Source: Mugil cephalus
Lineage: Eukaryota > Chordata > Actinopteri > Mugiliformes > Mugilidae
Length of the DNA stretch: 64,000 bases
Direction of reading: 5' to 3'
NCBI RefSeq assembly: GCF_022458985.1
Contig: NC_061771.1
Location: 23,986,001-24,050,000 of the forward strand
The position numbers were made by a program, and so were the translations under genes. The notes beneath the pieces were generated by a model. It had not been told where the DNA came from, searched no databases, and saw only the letters and a program-made list of their open reading frames with translations. How positions within the stretch are numbered: position 1 is the stretch's first letter; every line of letters begins with the position of its first letter. Shown here piece by piece: positions 23,832 through 36,781 of this stretch.

Positions 23832-26430
23832 CAGTTTCCCCGTCGTCTTTCTTTTATCAGCATTAGTCCTTTGGTACTGTTGGGCCTCAGTGTTACGCAT
23901 TTCTACTTTATTGCAACTTTAAATACATCAAAACTGCTTCGTCTACGGGGAGAGTCAGTGTTTTTGTATGTTGTTTGTGTGTGTGTGTGTGTGTTTGTAT
24001 GTTGTGTGTGAGCGTCTTTGTCTGGGTTAATCGTTGTTTAGTTTTGCTTTGACATAAAGGAGACGAGTTCGCCGCGCACAAATCATCCATTTAACCACAC
24101 GCTCTCACAGAAACTTGTCAAAGCCTCTGGGTTAGTTAATGTCAGGTGCGCTTGCATGTGTCACTGAGCACTGGAGCGGTAAGACAATCCAGGCCTTGAC
24201 TTGAACATGCGTGGCCTCTTCATTATTGATGAGCTAACAGCCAGACATCCAGCTATAGGCATTATATCAGATGAAGCTGTTTTTTTTTGTTTTGTTTTGC
24301 TTTTGTTTTTTACCAGATGCAGCGGATTCACCAGCAGAATAAGCATTCAAGACCTTTTCTATGATTAAATAGCGAGTAAATACTAAGTTGTCGACACAGT
24401 GGCTAAACCGTGAATCACATGTGTCTTGACTTGTGGAAGATCATGTAGGGTGACGATGTTAAAGCGTTAACTTCTCTACTTCTTTACAAGTTGAGACCTG
24501 AAGAGAAACTGTGAATGTTTGCCTTTCTATTCTACAAAGATCCCACAGGTCTTAAAGTTTCTACCTCCTGAGAATAAATGCTGGATGCAGAGTACCTCGT
24601 GATGAATGTACAATTTGGTTCTTGGTCCAGTAAAATAAATAATAAACCTTTGATATTCTGTCATTAAACTTGTTTTAAACTCCCCCCATGGCGATCCAAA
24701 GAATTCATTCATGTATTCTGCAAAAGAGCCCGTTTATTTTATTTTATTCTTTCTGTCTTTCTTTTGCATACATATTAAAAAGTAATTTTGACACTCAACA
24801 TCTTATCTCTAAAATCTTTTATATTTGTGCGTGACCATTTCCAGATATGGATAAGTCCTCCCGTAGCAAGTAAATACATACTCTCGACATGATTCTTTTG
24901 TTTGTTTTGTTTGTTTGTTTGGAATAAATGTGCAACACATGTCTCCAAACAATACATAGGCATTAAAATGCATGCACTATCTAATTTTAGACAGATTTAG
25001 AAGACGAAGTAAGAGACAGTGACAGTTCAGTAAGACTGCAGATGGCAGACGAGTGAATGAACCTGGTTTATTTTTTGACAGATATTTAAATTCTGCCGAG
25101 AGCCTCTAGAGGGCAGATGTGCTACAATGAAGGAGGCTCTGTTTACCACCATGTAATGGAGTGAATGAATGAATGAATGAATGAATGAATGATAAGAGTG
25201 CACATATGTAGAAAATAATGTGATATTAAAAAAGGACATAAATGACTGAGAGAAGAATAGTTTCTAAAAAAAAAAAAAAAAGGTAGAAACCCAGAAATAG
25301 AATAAGTAAATAAATAGATTTTAATGATCCGTGTAGTCTGGAGGGCAAAGTTAGATCCATAACTTGCAGAAATATCTACAAAATTCTTACTGTAGAAACA
25401 ACCACTCATTAGGATGTTAATTCAGAGAAAATCTTTAACAAAAAATCAGTTAGAAACTAGTCCGTCTACAATTTTTTTTCATGATTTGAAAAGGATTTAG
25501 AAAACTCACCGGAACATAGCCTGGGATGAGTAAGTAATGTAATTAAATGTAGCTGGCTAAATAAATCAAGCATTAAACTTATTAACCTGTACTGATGACA
25601 CAATCATTTCTAATGTGATATGTAACATGAGACAAAATGAATATTTCAGGCTCCAGCTGAAGTTCATTATGATTACTATAATTAGGTGTTCTCATTTGCA
25701 GACTCCAAATACTTTCCCTGCCAGACTGAGTTTATTTTAAAGACATTAAAAAAAAGAAGAATAAACGGTTTACATAATAATAAAGTCTACTGTTGACACA
25801 ATCTTATAGCTTTTGCTCTGATGGCGTGGACATATTGACACCAGTCCGTCTGAAGTGTCACCACATCACCATTGAAACCGTCAATGACTGGTTTAAAAAG
25901 ATGAAGCAATCTTTGCCTCCATCTAGTGGAGTTTTTATACGAATCCTCTACCAGCTACTGCATTAACTCGTAATGTGTTTTGTCTGTGAAAGCATCGAAA
26001 CATAAAAGAAAATGCATTCATCTGACATGTACCTTTCTGTTGGGGAGCAGCGGCGTGAATATTACAGGAATTCTACACTCACGGAGCTGTTGGCACGTCT
26101 GCAGGCTTTTTGATTTGGTTCTTTATCATCTTTTTATCTGGTCTGTATGACCTCAGCGGTGACAGGAGTGTGACTCGTTGCTGATCACAGCTGATCACCA
26201 CATGATAAAAAGACGTGACGATCAAACGGCTAGCCGGCTGGACTTTGATCCCACGGATCTTATCCTAAAACCTCTCTGTATATTGACTGCTTCCCCGATC
26301 TTTGCCTCAGCTGGACCACGACCTCCCGCTGGAGTGTGTCTTCTCAGAGACAAGGTTTTTTTTTTTTTGCCCCCGTGTGACACAGAGACAGACTATTGGA
26401 CAACACTCTCTCCAGACTGATAGACTGACG
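23832..26430. other. chrna9 3' UTR and intergenic DNA
   Basis: AT-rich sequence with candidate AATAAA signals near 24632 and 24923, a (GAAT)n run at about 25163-25190 and poly-A/T tracts. No gene supported. Confidence 0.4.
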
Positions 26431-26547
26431 ATGGCGACAAGTAGAGTTCAGAGGGATAAACATGTCACAGGGTCAGACACGGTGGGTCTATATAGAGCGT
26501 CGGCGTTTTCATTCGTTTGTCTGTGGAGAATAGTGAGCAGAAACATC

Positions 26548-28256
26548 ATGTCGTCCATAACCAAGCAGCTGTCTTCCATCAGCTGTAAAGGTAAGTCTGT
26601 ATATCTGTGTTATCTTTATTCTTATTTCTTCCATTCCGGCTTGGTGCAATTGTTTTTGTCTCTTCAGGCAGGAAGGTGACCGCCCCCTCCACTGAGATCA
26701 GACTGACTTTGCTGGGGAAGACGGGCAGCGGGAAAAGCTCCACCGCCAACACCATCTTGGGCCGCAAGGTCTTCGACTTGAAGGTCAGCAGCTCCTCGGT
26801 CACCCAGCGCTGCCGCAGGGCCTGCGGGGAATTTCGTGGCCGACAACTGACGCTCCTAGACACTCCCGGTCAGCTGGACACTCGCCAGGCTCCGCAAGAG
26901 GTGCAGAGGGAGCTGAGGAGGAGCGTCAGCCTCCTCTACCCGGGGCCGCACGCTTTCCTCCTCGTCATCCAGATTGGGAGGTTCACGAAGGAGGAGAGGG
27001 AAGCCGTGCGGCAGATCAAACAGGCCATGGGCTCCCACGCGTTGAGCTTTTCCGTGGTGGTCTTCACCCACGGGGACCGCTTGGACGAGGGCCTGACCGT
27101 GAAGCAGTGTCTGATAGACGAGTGCAAGGATCTCGCTGAGCTCGTGGACGGATGCGGGGGCAGATACTGCGTCTTCAACAACCAGAGCTCCAAGAACAAG
27201 GAGCAAGTATCCGAGCTCCTCGGCGTGGTGGATCGCATGATGCAAAGCAACGGAGAAAGCTACTACACCAGCAAAATGCTCCTGAAAGCGGAGGAGGACC
27301 TGGCTCGGGAGGCGCAGGAGGAGCAGAGGCTGCAGGACAAGAGGGAGGAACGGCTCAAAAAGCAGCAGGAGGAAGTGATAAAGAAGTGGTATGAAAGAGA
27401 GCTGGAGGCAGTGCAGCAAAACAGCAAGAGGGAGATTGAGGAGCAGAGGAGGAAACAAGAGCTGGAGAGGGAGGAAGAGGAGAAACTGGCAAAGGATCGG
27501 GAAGAGGCGTTCAAGCGAGAGATTGTGCAGATTGAGAGGAAGGAGAAGGAGAGGAAGATAGAGGAGATGGTGAGACTGATGGAGATACGCAGAGAGGAGG
27601 AGGAGAAGAGGGAAGCTCTTCAGGAAAGGCTCGACAGAGTTACTAAAATGCTGCAGGAGGAGGTTGAGCAGGAGCAGAAAATGAGAAAATCAGCGGAAGA
27701 GAAGATCCAAAAGGAAAAAGAGGAGAATGAGAAGAAGGAAAGACAGAGGGAGCTTCAGCTCAAAGAGAAGGAGCAGGCCATCAGGCAGAGGGAGGAGTTG
27801 AAGAGAGACGCTCTGCAGAAGGAGCTGGACAAACTCGTCCAGAGTCTGGAGGAGCAGGGCAGGAAGGAGGAGGAGAGGAAAAAGCAACTCGAGGCCGTGC
27901 TCCGGCGAGAGCGGGAGGAGTGTCAGAGGGAGCGGGACATACAGATGGAAAACCAGAGAGCGGAGCAACGGAGGGCCGAGGCCCTCAGGCAGGAGCTGAG
28001 GCTCTTGAAAGTGAAGATGGAGCAACAGAAAGCGAGCGGAGAGAAGCTCCAGAGACAGCTGGAGGACAACCTGCTAAGGGAGAGGGGAAGGTGTGACCTG
28101 GAAGTCTCAGCGTTGAGAAAGCAATGTGACAGGAAGGCCTCCGAGAAGAAGAAACGCAGCACGGTGACAGATGTGGCCGGATACGCGCAGGAGATGGGAC
28201 TGATGGGCCTGAACACAGCTTTGGAGAGCGTCGGAGCTCCCTGCTGCATACAGTAA
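26548..28256 (+). CDS. GIMAP (AIG1-type) GTPase with long coiled coil
   Basis: Two coding exons, 26548-26590 and 26668-28256, giving 543 residues. An in-frame ATG at 26431 would add 39. The AIG1 G domain shows G1 GKTGSGKS (residues 31-38), the AIG1 box with SVTQRC, G3 DTPGQLDT and G4 FTHGD. From about residue 240 to 510 the chain is an almost unbroken Glu/Arg/Lys/Gln-rich coiled coil, far longer than in most human GIMAPs. The C-terminus is APCCIQ, which fits a CaaX prenylation box. GIMAPs are membrane-associated GTPases of lymphocytes that oligomerise on organelle surfaces; fish have many lineage-specific members. No human orthologue can be named from sequence alone. The role here is inferred from the family. 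Confidence 0.88.
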
Positions 28257-31200
28257 CAGCACAAACATTTGGGATTATAAACGCGTCTTTTTTTTTTTTT
28301 TTTTTTTCCAGCTGTTTGCAGTGTATCATTGGGGAATGAAACTTAATCTGTTGTGACTTTTAAACTGTGATTATTTGATTTAAGCATGTCCACTCAGTTA
28401 GGAAAAGAACATGAATGGATGCCCACGTGAAAGCATTTCATCTCAACAACTGGATGTAATTCCTATGTGTGTGTGTGTGTGTGTGTCCTAAATCAGCAAA
28501 GGTATAAAAATAGTACAAAGTCTCAAAAAATGATGAAGATAATCTGATTATCAGCTCCCCGCCCTCTGATTTTGTGCTGCTGTGTCTGGCTCCATCATCT
28601 AAATCTGTATTCACACACACAAAAAAAAATCCAGTTGCCATTAATAAAGAGCTAATATCGCTTGCATGCTATTTCAGTTTTCCTTCCCGATGCTGTGACT
28701 TCAGCTTTGCCACCTGGTTCTGTCCCCCCCTCCAAAATGTCTCCAGTGTGGCCTGTGAGAGTGTGTGAGGGGGGAAGACGGGGGGAAGAGGGGGACATTA
28801 AATTTAGATTGCTCTGTCACGGCTGTATATTGTCTGGACAACGCTGCCTAAAGGTAGCAGGCAGAGGAGCAGCAGCGATGCAGACCAAAACAATGAGGGA
28901 ATAACCTACTTTGGCAGCTTTGTTGGTGAGCGTGAGATGAGATTAATATCTCTCAGACTTAACATAAAGCTGCAGCCCGGAACCAGTTAGCTTAACATTT
29001 AGCTTTCAAAATACAAAAACAGTCACGCTTCAATTTCACAGTAGTGCCTCATGTTATGTTTTTTTTTTTTTAAATCTGCTTACAATTTGCAAGAAATCTA
29101 TGAATTTAAGGTGCAACTCCCTGTTCCTACCTGTGCAGGGAGCATCTGCTCTTAATTGTTTTTGATATGGACTGTGTGTGTGGACGATCTGTAACTTTGG
29201 CAACGTCTTGCCAAAGTTTTGTCAATAAAATCTTGTTTAAAATCATTCATTGGGAGTCTTTTTAAAAACACCTAGTAAATGTCTGCTTTTCTCAACCAAC
29301 TTCTTAGAGAAGTAATGAGGCCTTTGCAAAGCCTACAAATGACTAAATTGCTTCAAATGTTAAACAGATGAGTCCAAACACAGAATTAAAATTGCATTGG
29401 GATGCTCAACTCCTTTGAATACATGCAAATATTTAGGGAGAACAGACTCTGATGAGATGTTTTCTGCAAGTGGACTCTACTTAGTTAAAAAAAATGTTGC
29501 CAAGAGTCAGGAGAAAAACATCATGTCTGCGCAGTCTGAGAGCTTCACAAGACAGTGAGGAGACGCTATCTGTCCTTGGTCACATACGTTTGGATTGAAG
29601 AACATTTGAAAAGAGAGTGTTTAAACAGTTTACTCTATAGTGATTGTCCAATTTGTGTTTCACTCAAACAGGACGTAATTAGCGTGCACGTTTGTGTTTA
29701 AGTCATGGAGGAAGTTAAAGAGTCTCAGCCGTGGCTGGAGCAGGAGTACACGCCATTTGGTTTAGATGGTCGACCCTCCTCAGAAATGCTAATTTACACA
29801 TGTGAGATTATATCAGAGTATGTTAAAAATGGTTTAAACTAGGAAAACTGAGTGTATATCAAGAAAATAATGGCGGAAACATACCCAGGACTTCTTAAAC
29901 AAATCTCACCAGAGTGTCTTGTGCTGTGGGTGTTGACAAAATCAATTTAAATTCACTGATAACACAGTAAAATTATTCAGATCTATTGTATCTCCACTGA
30001 CTGGCTCATAAGGTTCACATCTGCCCCCGAGGGATTAAAGATTAAAGCTGCACTAACCAAGAGCAACTGGGTCAACGGATTGCATGAAAGGTGAAAAGGG
30101 TCATTTGTCATGAGACTCACGTGAGGATCATCAGGTCACTTTTCTATTTTGCAATTCCTCCCCATCTTTTTAGCCTCGCTGCTCACTGCTACTTGAAATC
30201 TATCAGAAAAAAGATGTACTTTTGACCCATTGTTGACCTGCTGTGGTCTGATGACCACCAACCAGCAGCCTTCATCCATGTATGGACTTCAGCATTAAAA
30301 CTGGTAATGTGATTCTTCAGAAATGTGCTACTTTTTTTTTTCAACTTTTCTTTGGTGAGATCAAAGCCCCACTTTGTTAGTGTCTGTCTAACCTAGAAAC
30401 AGCAACATACTGTACAAAGTTTTCACTTGACAAACAAAGGGTCAGTTGGAGTTTGGAGAGAAAGAATTTGCCCTCGGAGGAAAAATTATAATTTATTTAA
30501 CTGATGACATTGGGACAAATGCGAGGATGGATCTTGTAACAAAAGTCCTAATTAACCCATCGAGACACCTAAACACAATCAATCAATCGATCAATGCTTT
30601 CATCCAGTTCCAGACTGATCTGTGTGAGGGCTTTGTCACCTGTAGATGGCCGGCTACTTCCTGCACCGCGTCCGCAAAGTTTTGTGGTTGTTGTCCCCTT
30701 GAAAAGTCAAGCCGAACATGTTTTGATGACGTTCTGTATATTCTTATTGGGCAACTCATCAGTGGTGGATCTGATTCGAGCCTGGCATGAAGCGCTCAGA
30801 CAGGCTGTAATAACAGCTTGTCACCGATCTATCACCAGCCAACCAGGAGACCTAATCAAACGCGGCCCCCACCCAATTGTGTCCGCATCTGTGACGTTGA
30901 ATTTTCACTGAAGAGAGAAAAAAATTTGGCCAAGGTAAGACTGTGTGATAAATTAACAAACAAATGAAGCCGGTCGAACGACCTGGGATTTTATCGGCTC
31001 GGCTCGACTCGGCTTCGATGTGAACAGGAATGGTGCATCAGCCTGGGTTTTGCGCTCTGATGTTGATGATTTTGTCACTCGACGGCCTGACAGACTGTAA
31101 CATTGTAGAAGCTTCAGCTCAAAAACAAGTTCTACTCCCATGAAGCCTGATCTCTGAAGGGCAGAGATATTTGTTCTTTTTTTTTTTTAGTCAAACAAAT

Positions 31201-32922
31201 CCTGCATCCGAGGAGAAGAGGTGATTTGGTGGCAGATATCGGGCTCTGTGCAGGACACAGTGATTTATTCAAATATCAGCAGCCGTTTGTAGGAGCAGGG
31301 GTTTGAACGGTTCATTCTTCAGGTCATCAACAGACTACAATGTTTTCTGCAATGTACGCAATGACATATGAGAGAGGAAAAAACAGGCACGCAACTCTCA
31401 CAGTGGGAGGTCCGACCTGGGACTTCTGGTGATGTGAAAGCACCAAAAGCGAGTCGACCCGGGTGAAATTGGTATAAGATTTGAATTTCAAAATCAGTTA
31501 TGTTAGATATTTTCTTATATTAGTGTAGGAGATGTTTCTTTACCTGCTTGATATTTTCGACTGACTAATGACACTCAGAAGTGTCAAAAGTCCTTAAATT
31601 AAAGTCATTATAGACGTTATATTTAAACATAAATCATTTTATTTAATGGCCTTGGTGCCCTGTCTATTGATCTTTGTGCCCTCAAAAAATTGACAACACA
31701 AAAAGCCAAGTGGCCTTGCCCCTAAAATGACAAAATTCCTGGTCTGTTTGTGATGTACTTGCTTGGAACCACAGAGGAAGTCGGGGATGCTGATGAGGAA
31801 ACCAGAGCTTCCTGTGTGGAGAGAAATGTCCATATTATGAAATAATGATTTACAGGCCTTGAACTCCACTTTGAAAAAAATGAAAATAACATGTTATTTA
31901 TCTGCAGGTTATGTCTGACCTGACATCTCATATCAAGTCTCATGAAGTCACTTTTTCGCTAGAGAAACGATTTGAGATGAGAAGACTGTAATTTAAACCT
32001 CAGTGCGTCTGCATTTCAGCAAGTGATCTTCATCAAACTAGAAAAACCTTTATTTTGACTAATTAGCTAATATATATAAAATGACTAATGGATTTGGGCT
32101 GTAGCAGTGGATGTGGGTTATAGATATTTATATATATTATACATCCCATTGGATGATTGGGAGATAATAAACAACATTACATGGTATAAAAGTCATTTTC
32201 TTCTGTAATCAATAAACAGACTGTATTATTACAGAAATATCCAGGTCTGTTTTAATAAAATACATGAATAAAATAAACGAATAAAGTGAAATATGGCTTC
32301 ATGTGGTGTCTCAGTTGTTCACATTAAGTCAAAGGTGGATGTTAGGTCATGTTCTTTATATCTCCACTATACACTCTCTATTCCTCTCTTTAACTCTATT
32401 GTATTGTTGGTATTTTAATCTGATAAATTCCAGTCGATTTAATCTACCTTTACACGGTTGTTATCAAAATGAAATACTCATTACTGCGGCTACTTAGTCG
32501 TTAAGTGTCCAGCAGTTTTTACGCAAATGTTACAGTACTACATTTACTGGCACAGGTATTGAGTGAGATTTTTGAGAAACGTGGCCAAAACAGGGCAAAG
32601 GAAGAAATGATTAAACATAAAAATAGTAATGCACAATGGAACGTGAATTAGCAGAGATGTGTGGTTCAACGTGGCTTCTGTCGTTCTCAGGTGACAAACT
32701 TCATTTGACTCTGCGCGTCTCGGAGCTGTGCTCAGCAGTGAGTATCAGCGGGTGGTGCATGTGGTCCTCACATGCAGCAGAACAGGTCAGCCTGACGGGA
32801 ACAGGACGCAGGACGATTTCCCCCGAGTGCCTCTTTATCCTCTTATTTTCGCTGTTACTGTCACGGATGAATGGAATTATTATATTTTCAAGTTGACATG
32901 CGGCCGAGCGCGGGAGAGGGAA
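28257..32922. other. GIMAP 3' UTR and intergenic DNA
   Basis: A T-rich run follows the stop, and an AATAAA near 29225 could end the GIMAP transcript. A GT microsatellite sits at about 28465-28484. The rest is without recognisable exons or repeats; short frames are not supported. Confidence 0.4.
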
Positions 32923-34272
32923 ATGACTAACACAACCGGCTTGGCGCCGGTGGGAGAAGGCAGCCGGGACGAGCTGCCGGCGTACCGAGCTTTAACGGGC
33001 TGCGTCCTGGCGCTTCTCATCATCTGGACGCTTTTGGGAAACTTTGCCGTGTGCGCAGCCGTTTACCGCTACCGGTACCTGCGCGCAAAAGTAACCAACA
33101 TCTTTATCTTGTCGCTTGCGCTGTCGGATCTCCTGGTCGCCGTGCTGGTGATGCCGTGGAAAGCTGTTACTGAAGTGGCTGGATACTGGCCGTTCGGAGG
33201 CTTCTGCAAGACCTGGCTGGCATGCGATATCATGTGCTCCACGGCCTCTATCCTCAACCTGTGCGTCATTAGTGTGGACCGATACTGGGCGATCTCCAGC
33301 CCGTTCCGCTACGAGAGGTGCATGAACAAGAAGGTGGCTTCCGTGATGATCGGGGTGATCTGGACGGTGTCCGTGGTCATCTCTTTCGTGCCTGTGCAGC
33401 TTAACTGGCACCGGGCGGAAATCAGTGACCCGAGTGGGGAGGACGTGACCCCCCGTGGCAAAAACATCGATGGGAGCTGTGACTCCAGCCTGAGCCGCAC
33501 CTACGCCATCTCCTCCTCCATCATCAGCTTCTACATCCCCGTTGCGATTATGATTGTCACATACACCCGCATCTACAGGATAGCCCAACTGCAGATCCGG
33601 ATGATATCCTCCTTGGAGCGCGCGGCGGAGCACGCGGAGAACTGCCGCTTGGATGTACCCGAACTATTCCCTGACCTGTGCACGGAAATCCGTGCCAACT
33701 CGTGTCTGTCTCAGGCCAGTCTCCATCCTGGATCTCAGCGCACCAGCCAGTCACACAGTGAGCTCAAAGTCTCGTTTAGGAAAGAGACTAAAGTCCTCAA
33801 AACTCTGAGCATTATCATGGGGGTCTTCGTCTGCTGCTGGTTGCCGTTTTTCATCCTCAACTGCGCTCTGCCCTTCTGTCGCGGACCGGGCGCCCCGGGC
33901 CTTCACTGCGTCAGCGAACGAACCTTCGACGTCTTCGTTTGGATCGGCTGGAGCAACTCTTCCCTCAACCCGATCATCTACGCGTTCAACGCGGACTTCA
34001 GGGACGCGTTCCTTCGCCTGCTGCGCTGCCGCGGAGGAGGCTGCCTGGGCACGGTGAGCGCAGCCGTGGAGACGATGATGGCGAGCAACGAGGCCGGAAA
34101 CCAGCAGCGGGAGAGTCCGCTGAAGGTGAGGCCGAGCGTCTCCGCGAACACCAGGGGAAGCGAGGACAGCGGGAACACCACGGTGACCGTGGTTTATCAC
34201 AGGGGGGTAACATCGGACCTGGTGCCAGACACCGAGGAGAGCAGAGACAAACTGATGCAGATACCCGCGTAA
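32923..34272 (+). CDS. D1-class dopamine receptor
   Basis: Intronless 449-residue class A GPCR; D1-class receptors are intronless. Seen: N-glycosylation site NTT (3-5), D102 in [12 protein letters not shown] (the amine-binding Asp of TM3), DRY 119-121, C95 and C186 (extracellular disulfide), S198/S199/S202 in TM5 (catechol contacts), CCWLPFF in TM6, NPIIYAFN in TM7 and cysteines C369/C374 as palmitoylation candidates. It should couple to Gs/Golf and raise cAMP. The ATG at 32923 is chosen over the open frame upstream because TM1 begins about 23 residues later, as in the family. Subtype is unclear: the setting near slit2 suggests the DRD5 region of human 4p, but the sequence mixes D1A- and D5-like positions and could be a D1C/D1E type. 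Confidence 0.93.
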   Translation: MTNTTGLAPVGEGSRDELPAYRALTGCVLALLIIWTLLGNFAVCAAVYRYRYLRAKVTNIFILSLALSDLLVAVLVMPWKAVTEVAGYWPFGGFCKTWLACDIMCSTASILNLCVISVDRYWAISSPFRYERCMNKKVASVMIGVIWTVSVVISFVPVQLNWHRAEISDPSGEDVTPRGKNIDGSCDSSLSRTYAISSSIISFYIPVAIMIVTYTRIYRIAQLQIRMISSLERAAEHAENCRLDVPELFPDLCTEIRANSCLSQASLHPGSQRTSQSHSELKVSFRKETKVLKTLSIIMGVFVCCWLPFFILNCALPFCRGPGAPGLHCVSERTFDVFVWIGWSNSSLNPIIYAFNADFRDAFLRLLRCRGGGCLGTVSAAVETMMASNEAGNQQRESPLKVRPSVSANTRGSEDSGNTTVTVVYHRGVTSDLVPDTEESRDKLMQIPA

Positions 34273-36188
34273 ACGGCACAATTTAAAAAAATATGCACCG
34301 TGAGGTCAGGGAGCGGGACACGTGTGAAAGGTGGCACACTGGATTCTGCACACTATATCTGACTGCCTGTCAAACAACAATAGGTTTCAGAATAGATATG
34401 CTATTTTTTATAGTTTTACTTTTTATTTTTTAATCCAACAAAGGACTGAGTTGGGTGGTGCTGACTGTGACTGACCAAAACTCAGTTTAACCATTTGAGT
34501 GAACTGAATTAATATAAAAATGAATCAGTTTTTACTCAAATTTTAAGGTTAAGTCTGGAACATGTATCACAGTTAAAGCCTTGAATGAAGTTGGCTATTG
34601 GGGCCAGATTAGATGTAATAAAATATAATAAAACACTTTGAACAGTGATTTTTCTTAAAGAACAATTTACGCAGAAGGACACTTTTATTTTTATATTTTC
34701 CTTTACATTTATTTATTTATTTTCAGAGTCATCACTCAAAGCCATATAGCTGCTGCCTCCCCCCTCCTCTCTCCACCAGGGAGAGAGAGATTTGTCAGAG
34801 GTCAGGATTTCTCGGGCTCTCTAGAAATGGGATTATGTAACTGACTCACATTAGCACCCATCAGCTTGGGCGGATGCACGGTGCACTCTGTTTCCAACCC
34901 CCCCTCCATCTATCTCCTGTAAGAAACAAACATGAATAATTTGTAAAGGTTGTTCCTGTGAAAGATGCCCTGACCGCTGAGAACACAGAAGCTTTTACGG
35001 TGACAACCCTCAGACACATCTGTCCCACATCGCACACGTGGTCCAGTGCAGTCAGGGCGATTCAGGGAGAGTGTGGGCACGCGGTCTCATACCCTGCTCT
35101 GCGACGAACCGTCTACACATTAACATCTGTTCATTCCTGTTTAATGAGGCCTCCTTGTTCGTGGTAAATATGAAAGCATGTGTTATAACCCTCAAGGAGG
35201 CACAAGCCTTAACGGAGGAAACCAGAGTTATGATTCTCTCCTGAGCTGCAGGTGCTGGCAGGTGGATTTTTGACTGGTAGGACATCTTTGGGCTGGGCCA
35301 ACGGAGCTCCACACCTGAGAGCGTTTTTATCACGTAACTTTTGGTTATAAATACATCTATATCGTAAAAATGTCCCATAACAGTTCTAACTTCCTGGTTT
35401 CACAACATGAAAACATGTGATAAAGATGTTTCTGCCCATGTCATACAGGGGGTGAGAAAACAGTCTACTGCGTAATTATCTCCACAGGGGAAACATGTGG
35501 TATTCGCTGTGTAATGGCCATGCAACCTACATAGGACCTCCATCGGCTGCAGGCGTGCATTGTGCGTAAGAATAGTCACATACCAAAGAGGTTCAATAAA
35601 ACAAAGGGCGAATGCATTTTTTAAAACGGAGCAGATATTGCATGCGGGCTACAGGGTGAGAAAAGTTTCTGTGGATGCGACTGGAGCTCAGCTCGCGATG
35701 AAGTGATTACATCTATTAATACTGACGGACTTAATGACTGTCCCTGTTTGACTTATTCCACTCGCGTGTCACCCGAAAAAAGCGGTTCGCCGCATTAAAA
35801 ATGTGCGTCCCCGGGGTAGGTCGCCTGGGGAAGCTTTTAATGGGCCAGCACCTGCCTGCTGAGGATGCGCGGGAGCCAGAGGAGCCGTCGAGGCCCCGAG
35901 GAAAAGCAGTGGAAGAGGGTTTCAGAGGGAAGAAACGTAGATCGATTCAGGTGGGGGGCACATTTAACAAAGTAAATCAAGAAAAGAGAGTGTTAAACAC
36001 AATAAAGGGAATATTAGATGAGTGAATTACACAGAATATGTTTTTAAACTCAGGTGAATAAATACAACCTCAACAGTAGACATAAAAAATGTATTTTGAA
36101 AAATCTATTTTCAGTTTTATGAGCTCCAAGAAAAAAAACTTCTACCTGTTAAGTGTGAGAACTTCATTAACTCATTAGTTTTCTACTA
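34273..36188. other. Intergenic after dopamine receptor
   Basis: Probable 3' UTR first (AT-rich). A 74-codon open frame at 35801-36025 has no recognisable domain and no clear splice partners. No other feature seen. Confidence 0.35.
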
Positions 36189-36781
36189 CAGGTATCTTCA
36201 AAGTAGGGACCCCCTACCTACTATATGTGTTCTATATTAAACCTAGTGCTATTTATAAATATACATCACTGTCATTTTGCAGTCAATATTAAGTTATTCA
36301 AACAACACACAGGTTCAAATATTCAGTTTTTTCTATTTCAAACATGTGCAACAGTACGGTGGCCGTGCAACTAATGCAACCGCCATAAACATAAACCTGC
36401 ACTGTTAGATTCTCTTCTGCTAATATTGCAGTTTGCTTCTGGATCTCACTTGGGGACTGAACAGACTTTAAGCAGCGATAGGGGGCGGGGCCTACTGTGT
36501 AGAGGAGGCTTTGATTGACAGGTCTCAGCTAGTGCAGCGCTCTGTGAGAAACTCTGTTGAGACAGTTCCTGTATCGTTGAATGAGCGAAGTGCTGACTGT
36601 CTCGGTTTATCCCTTTAATATGTTGGATTCATGTTAATGTGTATTTAAAGAAATTTAAATTTGTTGGGGAAAATGAAATATATATATATATATATAAATA
36701 ATTAACCAAAGATGTTGCGACCCCCCTGCAGTACCCTCACGGAACCCTTAGGGGTCGCAGACCTCCTATTGAAGACCTATG
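36189..36781. mobile_element. Non-autonomous hAT-like element
   Basis: Left end ACAGGTATCTTCAAAGTAGG and right end, reverse complemented, ATAGGTCTTCAATAGGAGGT form imperfect inverted repeats about 590 bases apart, followed inside by GGGACCCC / GCGACCCC motifs. No coding capacity. This is a common type in fish genomes. Confidence 0.6.

Noticed and set aside
32728-32922. N-terminal extension of the dopamine receptor frame
   Set aside because: It starts without an ATG and lacks family similarity; the ATG at 32923 gives the expected short extracellular N-terminus.
35801-36025. 74-codon open frame after the dopamine receptor
   Set aside because: No recognisable domain, no clear splice partners and a common chance length.
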